Of a stretch of DNA of 64,000 nucleotides, positions 54,562 through 64,000 are shown piece by piece. Made by a program: the position numbers and the translations under genes. Positions within the stretch are counted from its first letter, which is position 1. Each line of letters opens with the position of its first letter. Below the pieces are notes generated by a model, which was not told the origin of the DNA, ran no database searches, and saw only the letters and a list, made by a program, of their open reading frames with translations. Source of the stretch: Phytophthora hibernalis (Eukaryota; Oomycota; Peronosporomycetes; Peronosporales; Peronosporaceae); assembly GCA_012656075.1 (NCBI GenBank), contig JAAKBF010000086.1, forward strand, positions 1-64,000, written 5' to 3'.

Positions 54562-55960
54562 GTGGGGGAGCATGCTCTTGTTACATACTACCTGAATGAG
54601 CATCCAGGAAACACCACCATTGTAAGTAACGGTTCTACGATTGGGATATCCCCTTCAGTCGTTGCCCATCCTGCTGCGCAAGAAGAATCCCAGCTAGCCG
54701 ATCCACGAGAAAATGGGGGCGTCGATTTGGAAGTTGCTGTGGATACTGGTGCTGAGCAAGTTCATGCTGCTGACGGTGGTGGTGAAGTAAGTGGGGTTCC
54801 TTGTCGTTACAATGGTGATAAGAGGTCTATTACGGGACCTGGAATATGCCAGAGCGGAAGATATTTGGACAATCCCGTAGATGTTGACGCTCCGGTGGCC
54901 AGGTCCATACTGCAGATCGTGATGATGGTGGCAGCAGCAACAGGCGTGAACGGGGCTGCCTTGCTGGTGAGAGAGCTTCCCAGGTACAGCTTTGGGCTAC
55001 AGCAAAACTGATTCGGACGATTCTGTGCATGTTGATGCTGCATCTGCTCTTACGCCTGCCCACTCTGGTGTTCGTAGCTGTGAAGGTCGTGACGGTCATC
55101 GACAAAATCGTCGTGTTGGTACGGTTTCAGCAAAACCAGTCGTATGTGATGTTGCCGACGTTTCGGACGATGTTGTGGAGGTCGATGCCGGTCCACCTTG
55201 CGCTGAGGAACGGACCGTGGAGGCTGCAGCGGCGAGGCACGGGACGTTCATGCTGGTGAAGTCTCCTCGGGTCATGTAGTGTGTGACATTGGTGAAGATT
55301 CAGAAGACGTTGTGGAAATTGACACGACTCCATCTCGATCTGCTGGCTCTGGTCTTGACAGGCGTGGAGGAGGTCACCGTGCAGGTGAAAGCTTCGCAAG
55401 TCAAGCCGGATACGACATTTCCGATTCGGATGATGTCGTTGAGGTGGATACTGTTTCCGTTGGAATTGCTGCTAGAGATGGTGGTGGCCTTGCAAGCGGT
55501 GAGCGGGTACTCCAGTGGGGTGGTGCTCGTGCACGTGTCTGTGGTCGTGGACGGGGTAAAGGTCGAGGTGCTGAACAGCAAGGCGCCGCAGTGGCAATGA
55601 TGGAGGAATCTAGCGAAAGTGACCAAGGGAGCACTTGGGGTGAATCTGACTATGGTACTCGGTGCGAACGTGTTGTTGCTGGAGACGGTGGGCAGTTCAT
55701 TAGCAGCGGTCGAGGTGGCGAACGTACTCCTAGCCGTGGTCGGGGCGGAGATCGATCTCAACGTCAAGGTCGAGGTGATGGTGGAGGTTGAGGTCGAGGT
55801 GATGGAGGGGTCGAGATCGAGGTGATGGCGGAAGTCAAGGTCGCGGTCGAGGACGAGGTCGTGGCAGAGGCCGAGGTTCGATACAGGGCAGCAGTGGAGT
55901 GTCGGGGAAAGCCAGGAAGGAGACAGTGGTGAGGAACCCAATTATGGGTCAGGACACGAA
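54562..55960 (+). pseudogene. PiggyBac-3 N-terminal region: repeated acidic-hydrophobic motifs and RG tracts
   Basis: Frames at 54562-55011, 54992-55279 and 55279-55791 look like one protein broken by single-base shifts. Four diverged repeats of about 45 residues each contain an acidic-hydrophobic core: DSDDSVHVD (55016), VSDDVVEVD (55160), DSEDVVEID (55300), DSDDVVEVD (55425). VVEV/VVEI flanked by acidic and Ser residues fits the SUMO-interacting motif pattern. An RG/RGG-rich tail follows (about 55545-55880: GRGRGKGRG, SGRGGERTPSRGRGGD). It lies directly upstream of the piggyBac transposase core in the same orientation. Function unknown. Confidence 0.5.
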
Positions 55961-56289
55961 TTAGAAAATCGCGCACTAAGCACTACCATGTCACCTTCGC
56001 CTGAAATCTCGGTAGCTTACGTCGACAGTTCGTTGCCTACACACCATCAAAAGCGAAGTGGCTGATGACGAAAACGCTAAAGCCGCATTTCAGACAGGTT
56101 GGAGCTGCTTACATTATCGGTCGAATATGTCGTCGCGTGAAAAGAAGCGAGCAGTTCTTTACGAAGTACGCTGGTTGGATACCATGTTTCAGAAGCATGT
56201 TCATTATATCCCGCTTGGAAATTCTCCAGCAAGGAATTGAAAACTACAACGTCTCGCACATTCAGCGTCTAAGCCTTCGTAGTGCAACT

Positions 56290-57557
56290 TGACTGCCATT
56301 CCACATGGCGAGGGCATTCCAGTGGACGCTGTTCTAGAGGAGTTGGTGGAGGAAAATGCAGAAGTGGTGGAGTTTGACCCAGACCAGGCTCTCCTTACTA
56401 GTCTGAAGGAAGTCGAGGCCGTGAAAAGTATGCGGTTTGACCCCGCGTTCAAATGGAAGCGCCGACAGATTTGTACACCCACATGGACGGATCCGTAGGA
56501 GCCCGCGTGCGACCTCAGCATATTCATCTATTTACACATTCGGCTTCGTCGAGTTTTCTCGCATACGGACCTGTTTTCTTCTGGCAGCAAGTGGTCAATG
56601 AATCAAACGCGTATGCCAAAATAAAGGGCGTCAATCTCGTTCATCCCCTGACACTCGCTGAGCTGATGAAATTTCTTGGCGTGTTGTTCTTCATGGCCAT
56701 CAACGATAAGGGCGAGTACGCTAACTACTGGGGTACTCAACCGGAGGATGCCATTCTTGGCAATCAAAACTCATCTGGTTTGGAGCTTGTCATGCCGCTG
56801 AGGCGTTTCAAATTGCTGCGCAAAGTGTTCTGCTTTCAGGCAGCGCCCCGAAGCCGTTGAGCGTGATCCTGCAGCGCGTATCCGACCACTGTTGAATCTG
56901 TTGAAGTGCACTGGAGGAAATATATTGATTTGGGTCGCGACGTTGCGCTGGACGAATGCAGCGTTGCGTGCAGATCGCAATACGGGCGCCGCGTCATCGT
57001 TTTCAACCCTATGAAGCCAACAGGAAGTATCACTTCCGGTTCTACGTGCTTTGCTGCGCTACCACTTGATCGCAGTGAACTATCGGTTCCACTGCAAAAG
57101 TAACATGAATGACAGACTCGAAGGTGTTATTGCAGTTCAAGACGCACACGAACTCGATCAAGAGATGGCAGAAGCCAAAGTGTTAGAAATTCGGAAGCTT
57201 GTGCTTGAAGTCGTGCGGCCAATATACGGATCCAACCGTATAGTGAGTATGGACAATTATTATACGTCGGTGCAGTTGTTGCAGGCACTGCGTCTCAAGG
57301 GTCTCTATGCGCGTGGTACAGTAAGAAGCACAAGCAAACATTTTCCGAAGCATACAATACTGGAGAAAACACACATCTAGCCGTGGAGATTATCGATTGG
57401 GCGTTTCGGACGAGCATTGCATACATGCAGCATCCTGGTGCGATGGGAATATTGTCCAGATGATTTCAAACGCCGATTCATCTTCAATAAGCACTGTTAC
57501 ACGGCGAGTTGGGGGGTCAGTAAACTCATATTCCCCTCCGACTTGCGTGAAGGAGTA
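56290..57557 (+). pseudogene. PiggyBac-3 transposase core
   Basis: DDE_Tnp_1_7 motifs in broken frames: IPVDAVLEELVEENAEVVEF, ASSSFLAYGPVFFWQQVVNE, HPLTLAELMKFLGVLFFMAI, LRRFKLLRKVFCFQ, DLGRDVALDECSVACRSQYG (first Asp) and SNRIVSMDNYYTSVQLLQAL (second Asp). Frameshifts near 56855, 57030 and 57375. The frame is then interrupted by a pogo element at 57558 and resumes at 59275 with the third Asp. Confidence 0.85.
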
Positions 57558-59272
57558 CAGACAACGACGGTGAAATCCGTACCCCCATAAAAATCCGCAC
57601 CCTCTGCAGTGGGACGGACCAAGGCAAGTAAAAACAAAAACGAGGCAGCAAATTTTAAACATATTTATCCAATCAGTGTGTTAGAAAATTACTGGTCCGC
57701 ACGGAGTTATCTCCGTCACCCTTTGCATTTCCTTTGTGTAGGGAGCCGCCATGGCTCCCAAGCATCTTACTCCGTCAAGCAAAAGCGTGAAGCTTTAGAC
57801 AGCATCAGTCGTATTGGCTGCAAGCCAACGGCTGGAAAGCTCGGTATCCCGTTATCTACGTTGCATGATTGGCGGAGACAAGAGCAGGAATTATTCAGCT
57901 TCCAGGGGGCACAGACAAGCAAGACGCTAAAAGGACAGGGGGCTAAGGGCATCATAACATTCGGACACGACATGGTGACCTACATGAAGGATCTGCGTCG
58001 CGAAGAAGAGGTACTGCAAACATTATGGTCTGAATGTTTGCAAATTAAATTGACTTCTTTTTGTAAAGTATTTGTGTACAGGAAATATGATTGAATATAT
58101 AAACAAGAGCATCCCACTTGGCTAGAGGCGTATTTAGCGACGAAGTCAAGTGACGAAAGGCGTGTAAACGCATTGATGCGCTTGAGCCAGCGGTTTATAA
58201 GCCGGTAAGAAAACTATCTTTTCTAATATTGAGCTACTTGTTTTGAAAAGTGTATTATTAACTTATCTTTTGATATTTGAACATTTTGCTTTTTTATAAT
58301 ATGGTGTTTAGGCATGAGTCTTCAACGCAAAAGCCACAACATTCGAAGAAAAACGAAGCTGTACTACAGCAGACGCATTTAAAATTTGCAATCAAGTTTT
58401 GGAGCGAATACAGCCATTTTCCGGAAAGTGCTATCTACAACGTCGACGAAACGGCCATTCATTTCGACACTCCACCCCACAAAATATGGGCCCTCAAGGG
58501 GAGGCGTGGATCAGCAAAAGTCAAGCATATGCAGAAGAATTTCGGAAGACTCACAGCTGTGCTCACCATTCGGGCTGACGGTACGTTCATTTATTTTATA
58601 TTTAATTTACTGAATACTGAAACTAAGTAACGTTATTTGATTTAGCCAATACTCTTCATTCTGCGAGGAATACCTGGCGGCACTGTGGAGACAAATGAGT
58701 TGCCAACATATCCAGATGGACATGTTTATACAGTCCACGAACATGGCTGGATGGACGCAACTGTTTGGGAGTTTTATATTGAAAGTTTGCTTAAATTTGA
58801 AATAGATTCTCCTCTGTCCTCCTTCTCGATAACTTCGATTCACATGTATCGGAAGGAGGACAGAATGTGGTAGCGGAGGCTACCTCAGCACTAGTGTGCC
58901 CTGTTCCGCCAAACAGCACGTCTGTCTGTCAGCCTCTTGATGTTGGAGTTATGGGTCCACTCAAGAAGAAGCTGACAGGCGTATGGCTATTAGAAAATAT
59001 TAATGGTACACGCACCGCGCCGCAAAAGAGATTTGCCGCGATGAAGCGCACCATTACAGCATGGGAAGGCATCACAGAGCACTGTGTTGTGCGTAGCTTT
59101 GAAAAGGCAATTGCAAGATATCCTGAAGTCCAAGTATAGGATAAAAATGTTTTTTCACCAATCACAAATAGCGAATCACTGATGGGTACGGATTTTTTTG
59201 TCGAGATGCCCCGTTTACTTTTGTATGGCGGATACAGTTCAGTGGGGGTACGGATTTCACCGTCGTTGTCTG
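57558..59272 (+). mobile_element. Pogo-type element nested in piggyBac-3
   Basis: Ends CAGACAACGACGGTGAAATC with an exact inverted copy at the right (about 30 bp), each flanked by TA (57556-57557 and 59273-59274). CAG...CTG ends and TA target are typical of pogo/Tigger. Joining 57557 to 59275 restores the piggyBac-3 protein reading near its third Asp, showing the insertion came later. Confidence 0.93.
57751..59139 (+). pseudogene. Pogo-type transposase
   Basis: Starts near ATG 57751, with a 1-bp shift soon after. N-terminal psq-type helix-turn-helix: YSVKQKREALDSISRIGCKP, AGKLGIPLSTLHDWRRQ. Then, across introns (about 58012-58105 and 58204-58310), EHPTWLEAYLATKSSDERRV, the DDE core SAIYNVDETAIHFDTPPHKI (first Asp), LLLDNFDSHVSEGGQNVVAE (second Asp) and PPNSTSVCQPLDVGVMGPLK (third acidic, QPLDVG). 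The pogo family signature residues are all visible. Frame changes near 58590-58620 and 58830 indicate introns or decay. Confidence 0.85.
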
Positions 59273-59274
59273 TA

Positions 59275-60003
59275 CAACAAGTACATGCAAGGGGTAGACC
59301 GGCTTGATCAAATCAGAGGACGATTTTCAATCGCTGAGGCACTCCTACAAAATGGCACAAAAGCTGGCACTTGCTATGATTGATATTGCCAGGGCCAATG
59401 CATATCTGACGCGGCGCCACGTAATCGATATTTCTAAAGAACGCGATCCACATCGAGCTTTCATGATTCAGCTCGTCCGAGTTGATTTCAGGGAAATGGT
59501 TAGATGCCTCAAACGATGATAGGATGGCGTTCAACGCTACTGGGGCAAATGAAGTCAGACCTCCACCAGCTCCCTCCAGTACAACATTTGCGTCTGAAAG
59601 ACCTGATAAAAGCCCTCAGAGGCGCTGTACTGCTGTTTCTTCTCGACAAATCCTGGGTGATTGCAGTAGGAAACGACGAGCTTGCGTCGTCTGCCGTTGG
59701 GAAAATAGCTATCCAACTGAGAAAATTGACTACTGTGGAAATCACAACGTGTGCCTATGTCGTGAAATATTTCGTGAAGACCCCAAGGCGTACATGTGCC
59801 CTGAAACAGATCTGACCTGCTCGGAGAAGTATCACCGCTTCTATTTTCCCAACAAACTGTTTTCTGACAAAGGCAATATTCGCAGAAAAGCGGAGCTCTA
59901 TCAACTGAAAGAGGCGTCCGCTGCCAAGCCAACTCCAGACAACCTCCCCAAGCTCGAGCAGCTCGGTCAATTGAAAACCAGTTTGATTATAACTTTTTTG
60001 TAA
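59275..60003 (+). pseudogene. PiggyBac-3 transposase C-terminal part
   Basis: Resumes as YNKYMQGVDRLDQIRGRFSI (third catalytic Asp in GVDRLDQ), shifts near 59340 to KLALAMIDIARANAYLTRRH, and ends with a Cys-rich finger: RACVVCRWENSYPTEKIDYC, HNVCLCREIF, MCPETDLTCSEKYHRFYFPN. All three catalytic Asp of the family are therefore recognisable across 56290-60003, but the gene is split and frameshifted. Confidence 0.85.
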
Positions 60004-60037
60004 TGAGTTATTGAATTTTCATTTGAAGAAATGAACC

Positions 60038-61212
60038 TTGCATGTGCCGCTGGCGCAGGTCTATTGAGCTACCGATGTTCCATTGTACGTGCGCCGTTTG
60101 GACTGGATATAAATCACACTGCCACCGATCTCACCGACGAACCGAACATCAGCGGCGACTATCAACACGCTGACAAGTAGAACACGATCGGGCAGCACAG
60201 CGGCAGATTCGATCTGTGCGACCAGACCGGCAGTCGTACATACCAGTGGTAATCGATTATCAGTACTCCGACTAGAGTGTACCCATGGCATCGAGAATAT
60301 CAATCAGTGATAACCGAATAGCAGTCCGTCGACCGGCAGCAGACCGGAGGCGTCGAACATACCAACTAGTAAATTCACACCGACCGCCAGCACAACATGG
60401 AGATTGACCTCTGAGACTAGGTTCACACCGACTGGCAGCACACAGGTGGCATCGATCCCTGCCACGAGTAGTACGCCGATTAGCAGCACGCGGACATGAA
60501 ACATGCTGGGGGCGTCGAGCAAACCGAATTGTAATAGCACACCGACCGGCAGTCCATCAGCGGGGTTGACTCTGCGACTAGGTTCACGGTTTACACCGAC
60601 GAGCAGCACACAGGTGGCGTCGAGCCCTGCCACAAGTAGTACGCCAATTAGCAGCACGCGGGCCGGCAAAACACTGGAGGCGTCGAGAATAATGCGACCA
60701 GTGGTAACCGATTAACTGTATGCATATCGGCAGCACACCGAAGGCGTCGAACAGACCGACTTGTAGCATACAGACCGGCAGCACGCTGACGAGTAGAACA
60801 CGGGCGGTCAGAACACGAGCGGGCTGTACGTCGTAGCTGAACGTGCCGGCAACCGGCTGCACGTCGAGCAGGGCCACAGCGGCTGGCAGCAGGTTGGCTC
60901 TGAACACGCCTCCTTGAAAATGCCGGCCAGAAACACGAGCATGCCGCCTTCTAGTCGGGTGACCAGGGACAGGATAACCAGGGGCGTGATAAAATGCCCG
61001 GCAGGTCTACGACGATTCGTGTGGGGCGGGCGGGGCGGCAGCACGACATTCAGACTGAATTCGACGATTTCAGCATATTGCAGTACCGGGTGTTGAGTTG
61101 GCCAACGAGCGCTGCGACGAGAGGTGTAGCGTAGTGAGTTGAAGCCGGCAAATTTGGAAATGGCGTTTGATTTGGCCTCATCCATCTTCAATAAGATCAG
61201 CCAATCGCATTC
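60038..61212. repeat. Second inverted duplication, left arm (minisatellite)
   Basis: 1,175 bp matching 61647-62822 in reverse complement with only a few differences (positions sum to about 122,859). The arm is built of degenerate units of about 63 bp with core words ACCGACCGGCAGCAC and GGCGTCGA. The inner end is GATCAGCCAATCGCATTC. Confidence 0.9.
60061..61185 (-). pseudogene. Hydrophobic repeat protein, unrecognised, left copy
   Basis: From ATG 61185 (MDEAKSNAISKFAGFNSLRY) minus-strand frames give LVTRLEGGMLVFLAGIFKEA, then repeated hydrophobic segments of about 21 residues: VLLVSVLPVCMLQVGLFDAF, VLLIGVLLVAGLDATCVLLV, VLLIGVLLVAGIDATCVLPV. The ~63-bp DNA period equals 21 codons, so the repeat preserves frame. 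Three frame changes break it. Looks membrane-embedded or low-complexity; no family recognised. Confidence 0.35.
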
Positions 61213-61646
61213 GCTTATTAAGAAATACTTGCCGCGGATTGGCGGAATTCTAAAAACGAAGACACCGGGGAAAAGATTGAAGATGCGCTTCTCTCAATTT
61301 CAACCAGCATGGCCAATCCCTTTCGTTTGTTCAGCAATACTTGCCGCGGATTGGCGGAATGCTGAAAGCGAAGACATCGGGGGAAACGCGGCCGGATAAA
61401 TGTTTGAATAGCCGAGCCAAAAGCTAGGAAACAAGACGCTATCGCAACATTCGTCGTGTGAAATGAGACGCCAATCGTCCCAAATATTGATGCATACCCA
61501 TTTTAATTATACTATTTTTGCAAGCCTCGGGTTACAGACGTGATGGACACCACCAACAACTCGTCTACGATGTACGTGACGACAGAATTAAAGTGCGCGC
61601 CCAGCGCATACATTGTGCATAGTTCCGATGTAGGCAGCGGTGGTTG
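61213..61646. other. Spacer of second inverted duplication
   Basis: 434 bp present once. It holds a direct repeat (AATACTTGCCGCGGATTGGC at about 61227 and 61338, about 50 bp conserved). A short + frame (61139-61399) has no recognised product. Confidence 0.7.
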
Positions 61647-62822
61647 GAATGCGATTGGCTGATCTTATTGAAGATGGATGAGGCCAAATCAAACGCCATT
61701 TCCAAATTTGCCGGCTTCAACTCACTACGCTACACCTCTCGTCGCAGCGCTCGTTGGCCAACTCAACACCCGGTACTGCAATATGCTGAAATCGTCGAAT
61801 TCAGTCTGAATGTCGTGCTGCCGCCCCGCCCGCCCCACACGAATCGTCGTAGACCTGCCGGGCATTTTATCACGCCCCTGGTTATCCTGTCCCTGGTCAC
61901 CCGACTAGAAGGCGGCATGCTCGTGTTTCTGGCCGGCATTTTCAAGGAGGCGTGTTCAGAGCCAACCTGCTGCCAGCCGCTGTGGCCCTGCTCGACGTGC
62001 AGCCGGTTGCCGGCACGTTCAGCTACGACGTACAGCCCGCTCGTGTTCTGACCGCCCGTGTTCTACTCGTCAGCGTGCTGCCGGTCTGTATGCTACAAGT
62101 CGGTCTGTTCGACGCCTTCGGTGTGCTGCCGATATGCATACAGTTAATCGGTTACCACTGGTCGCATTATTCTCGACGCCTCCAGTGTTTTGCCGGCCCG
62201 CGTGCTGCTAATTGGCGTACTACTTGTGGCAGGGCTCGACGCCACCTGTGTGCTGCTCGTCGGTGTAAACCGTGAACCTAGTCGCAGAGTCAACCCCGCT
62301 GATGGACTGCCGGTCGGTGTGCTATTACAATTCGGTTTGCTCGACGCCCCCAGCATGTTTCATGTCCGCGTGCTGCTAATCGGCGTACTACTCGTGGCAG
62401 GGATCGATGCCACCTGTGTGCTGCCAGTCGGTGTGAACCTAGTCTCAGAGGTCAATCTCCATGTTGTGCTGGCGGTCGGTGTGAATTTACTAGTTGGTAT
62501 GTTCGACGCCTCCGGTCTGCTGCCGGTCGGCGGACTGCTATTCGGTTATCACTGATTGATATTCTCGATGCCATGGGTACACTCCTAGTCGGAGTACTGA
62601 TAATCGATTACCACTGGTATGTACGACTGCCGGTCTGGTCGCACAGATCGAATCTGCCGCTGTGCTGCCCGATCGTGTTCTACTTGTCAGCGTGTTGATA
62701 GTCGCCGCTGATGTTCGGTTCGTCGGTGAGATCGGTGGCAGTGTGATTTATATCCAGTCCAAACGGCGCACGTACAATGGAACATCGGCAGCTCAATAGA
62801 CCTGCGCCAGCGGCACATGCAA
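61647..62822. repeat. Second inverted duplication, right arm
   Basis: Mirror of 60038-61212; its outer end is CGGCACATGCAA. Confidence 0.9.
61674..62799 (+). pseudogene. Hydrophobic repeat protein, unrecognised, right copy
   Basis: Mirror copy of 60061-61185 with the same start (MDEAKSNAISKF) and the same frame breaks, so they predate the duplication. Confidence 0.35.
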
Positions 62823-63271
62823 CTCTTATTTCATTTAATAAAACCCGGTAACTTCAGCTTTTGTCACAATCCTTGTCAAATCTGACGGTGTGTATGTAAC
62901 GTGTAACCTGTGGGGGATGTTGATATTGTGGTTTAGTTTGTTGATATTGTAGGGCTTACTATGTGGTCATCTACTCCCTCTCATCTTCGTTAGACCTCTC
63001 AACCGCTTCAACACGAGCAAATACTACCCGCCCATCATATCGTGTCCGTGAAGTACCTGGGGAATTTGTGCTCGCCACCCCGACGACTTGTATGGTGATC
63101 GGTGCATAGCTGCACAACACGACCTACATAGCCGAAAGATCTACGAAGAGGTACATGTACATGCACCTCTATCTACCACGTTATGCACTGCGAGAAATCT
63201 AAAGATCAAGGAGAGATTGAACTGAACCACGCAAGTGAATTCAAGGTAACAACCAATAAAGATGTTACTTC
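62823..63271. other. Gene-free stretch
   Basis: No gene or repeat recognised. Confidence 0.4.
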
Positions 63272-63960
63272 TTACGGACAATGCACATTCCTTCTTTCTT
63301 TTCTTGTGCTGTCTGTAGTAGATGTCGTCGGATGGACAGTTTTTCCGTTTCCACGTCGGTAGAATCTCTTGGGTGAAAGAGTTTTGCGCGTCATACCAAA
63401 TGGCTGTTCCGTAAGCCACTCTGGCGAGCGGTAGTATGTGCACTTGCTGCAGTAGCACTGTTTCCACTGGAGGTCATCTAGTTGGTCAGCCAGAATGTCG
63501 ACTTCATTCATGGCCATACTCAAATAGAGCGTAATATTGTAGCCCTTCTCTTTGCGAAATCCGTCCATGCCGTGCTTATGGATGTCCTCCGCGTCGACAG
63601 TATGATCAGCCTTCATGGCTACATAGCGCTCCACGTGCTCATCGAGCGCTTTACGGGCATGACGAAGATAGATATTCAGAAAACTCAATCGGTCACGGAT
63701 GTCGTTGCGCGTGATCTAGTACAATAGAGGTGTAAAAATTAAACCAATGTCGCTCTTTGTACAAATTCAATGAACAGAAACGTACATCAGAAATCTCCAT
63801 GGAGGGCTTCATCCACCTCATCATCATGAGAAACTCATGGACGAGTTCTTCTTTGTCTTGGTATATGCCCGCGTACAACTCATGCATTGCTTCACAGGTA
63901 ACGCAGCAATAAAATCGTCGACTTCGCTGGAGGTCTCCATACCAGTCTCATATTCCTTGT
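63272..63960 (-). CDS. Unrecognised protein gene, incomplete at right edge
   Basis: The minus strand reads RRFYCCVTCEAMHELYAGIY, KEELVHEFLMMMRWMKPSME, then an intron (about 63718-63787, GTACGT...CTAG) joined in frame to ITRNDIRDRLSFLNIYLRHA, RKALDEHVERYVAMKADHTV, a WKQCYCSKCTYYRSPEWLTE segment with a CxxC pair, and a basic end RKTLSPKRFYRR before the stop at 63272. Two CxxC pairs suggest zinc binding. The 5' part lies beyond or at the window edge. I recognise no family; a transposon origin is possible given the context. Confidence 0.5.
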
Positions 63961-64000
63961 AGCGAAGACGTTATCGTATTAGCAATATCACTTTGAGCTA

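Noticed and set aside
61139..61399. Possible RXLR or Crinkler effector near the second palindrome centre
   Set aside because: No signal peptide, RXLR or LFLAK motif; frame spans the arm/spacer boundary.
1..64000. CRISPR arrays, tRNA or rRNA genes
   Set aside because: None seen. Repeats are telomeric, satellite, minisatellite or transposon-derived.

Overview
This is a chromosome end from an oomycete, most likely Phytophthora or a close relative. Position 1 lies inside a telomeric (CCCTAAA)n array, i.e. TTTAGGG read toward the end. Transposon families typical of Peronosporales fill most of the window. Short introns and good matches to the oomycete 19-nt core promoter (consensus GCTCATTYYNCAWTTTNYY) support the placement. 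Species is not determinable from the sequence alone.

Layout. 1-325: telomere plus a CCCTACA variant block. 444-5155: decayed Ty1/copia element, minus strand. 5156-8067: satellite-like DNA with almost no G on the + strand. 8068-21602: 13.5-kb Ty3/gypsy chromovirus (minus strand), two ~1,037-bp LTRs, TTTA target duplication, two RNase H domains and a spliced gene in antisense with its own promoter match. The satellite resumes at 21603-21844 and after 24951, so the gypsy element and a piggyBac element (21845-24950, TTAA) both landed in it. 24951-26322: tandem repeats and gene-free DNA. 26323-30306: a second piggyBac transposase gene with all three catalytic Asp. 30307-33460: degenerate repeats and a 19-bp minisatellite. 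33461-33766: Harbinger-type MITE. 33900-38062: MULE transposase followed by a Ulp1-type SUMO protease. 38353-39473: MITE-like elements.

39778-49984 is a 10.2-kb near-perfect inverted duplication. It carries two identical copies of an intact 514-aa amino-acid/auxin permease gene, the only clearly intact host-type genes here, and its centre lies inside a MULE gene fragment. 50322-51896: Tc1/mariner element with unusually long (~243 bp) terminal inverted repeats. 52668-54281: hAT transposase relic. 54562-60003: a third piggyBac relic whose N-terminal part has repeated SUMO-interaction-like motifs and RG-rich tracts, split by a pogo element (57558-59272, TA duplication). 60038-62822: a second inverted duplication (2.8 kb) of a minisatellite region encoding a hydrophobic repeat protein. 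63272-63960: an unrecognised gene running toward the right edge.

The window is a nested transposon graveyard with recent rearrangements. Nearly all transposon reading frames are broken by single-base shifts, while the permease frame is intact, so most breaks look real, although uncorrected long-read errors cannot be excluded. Apart from permease duplication there is no cooperating host pathway. Recurrent themes are antisense or accessory gene capture by transposons, SUMO-related modules on two transposons, and piggyBac introns carrying palindromes related to transposon ends.
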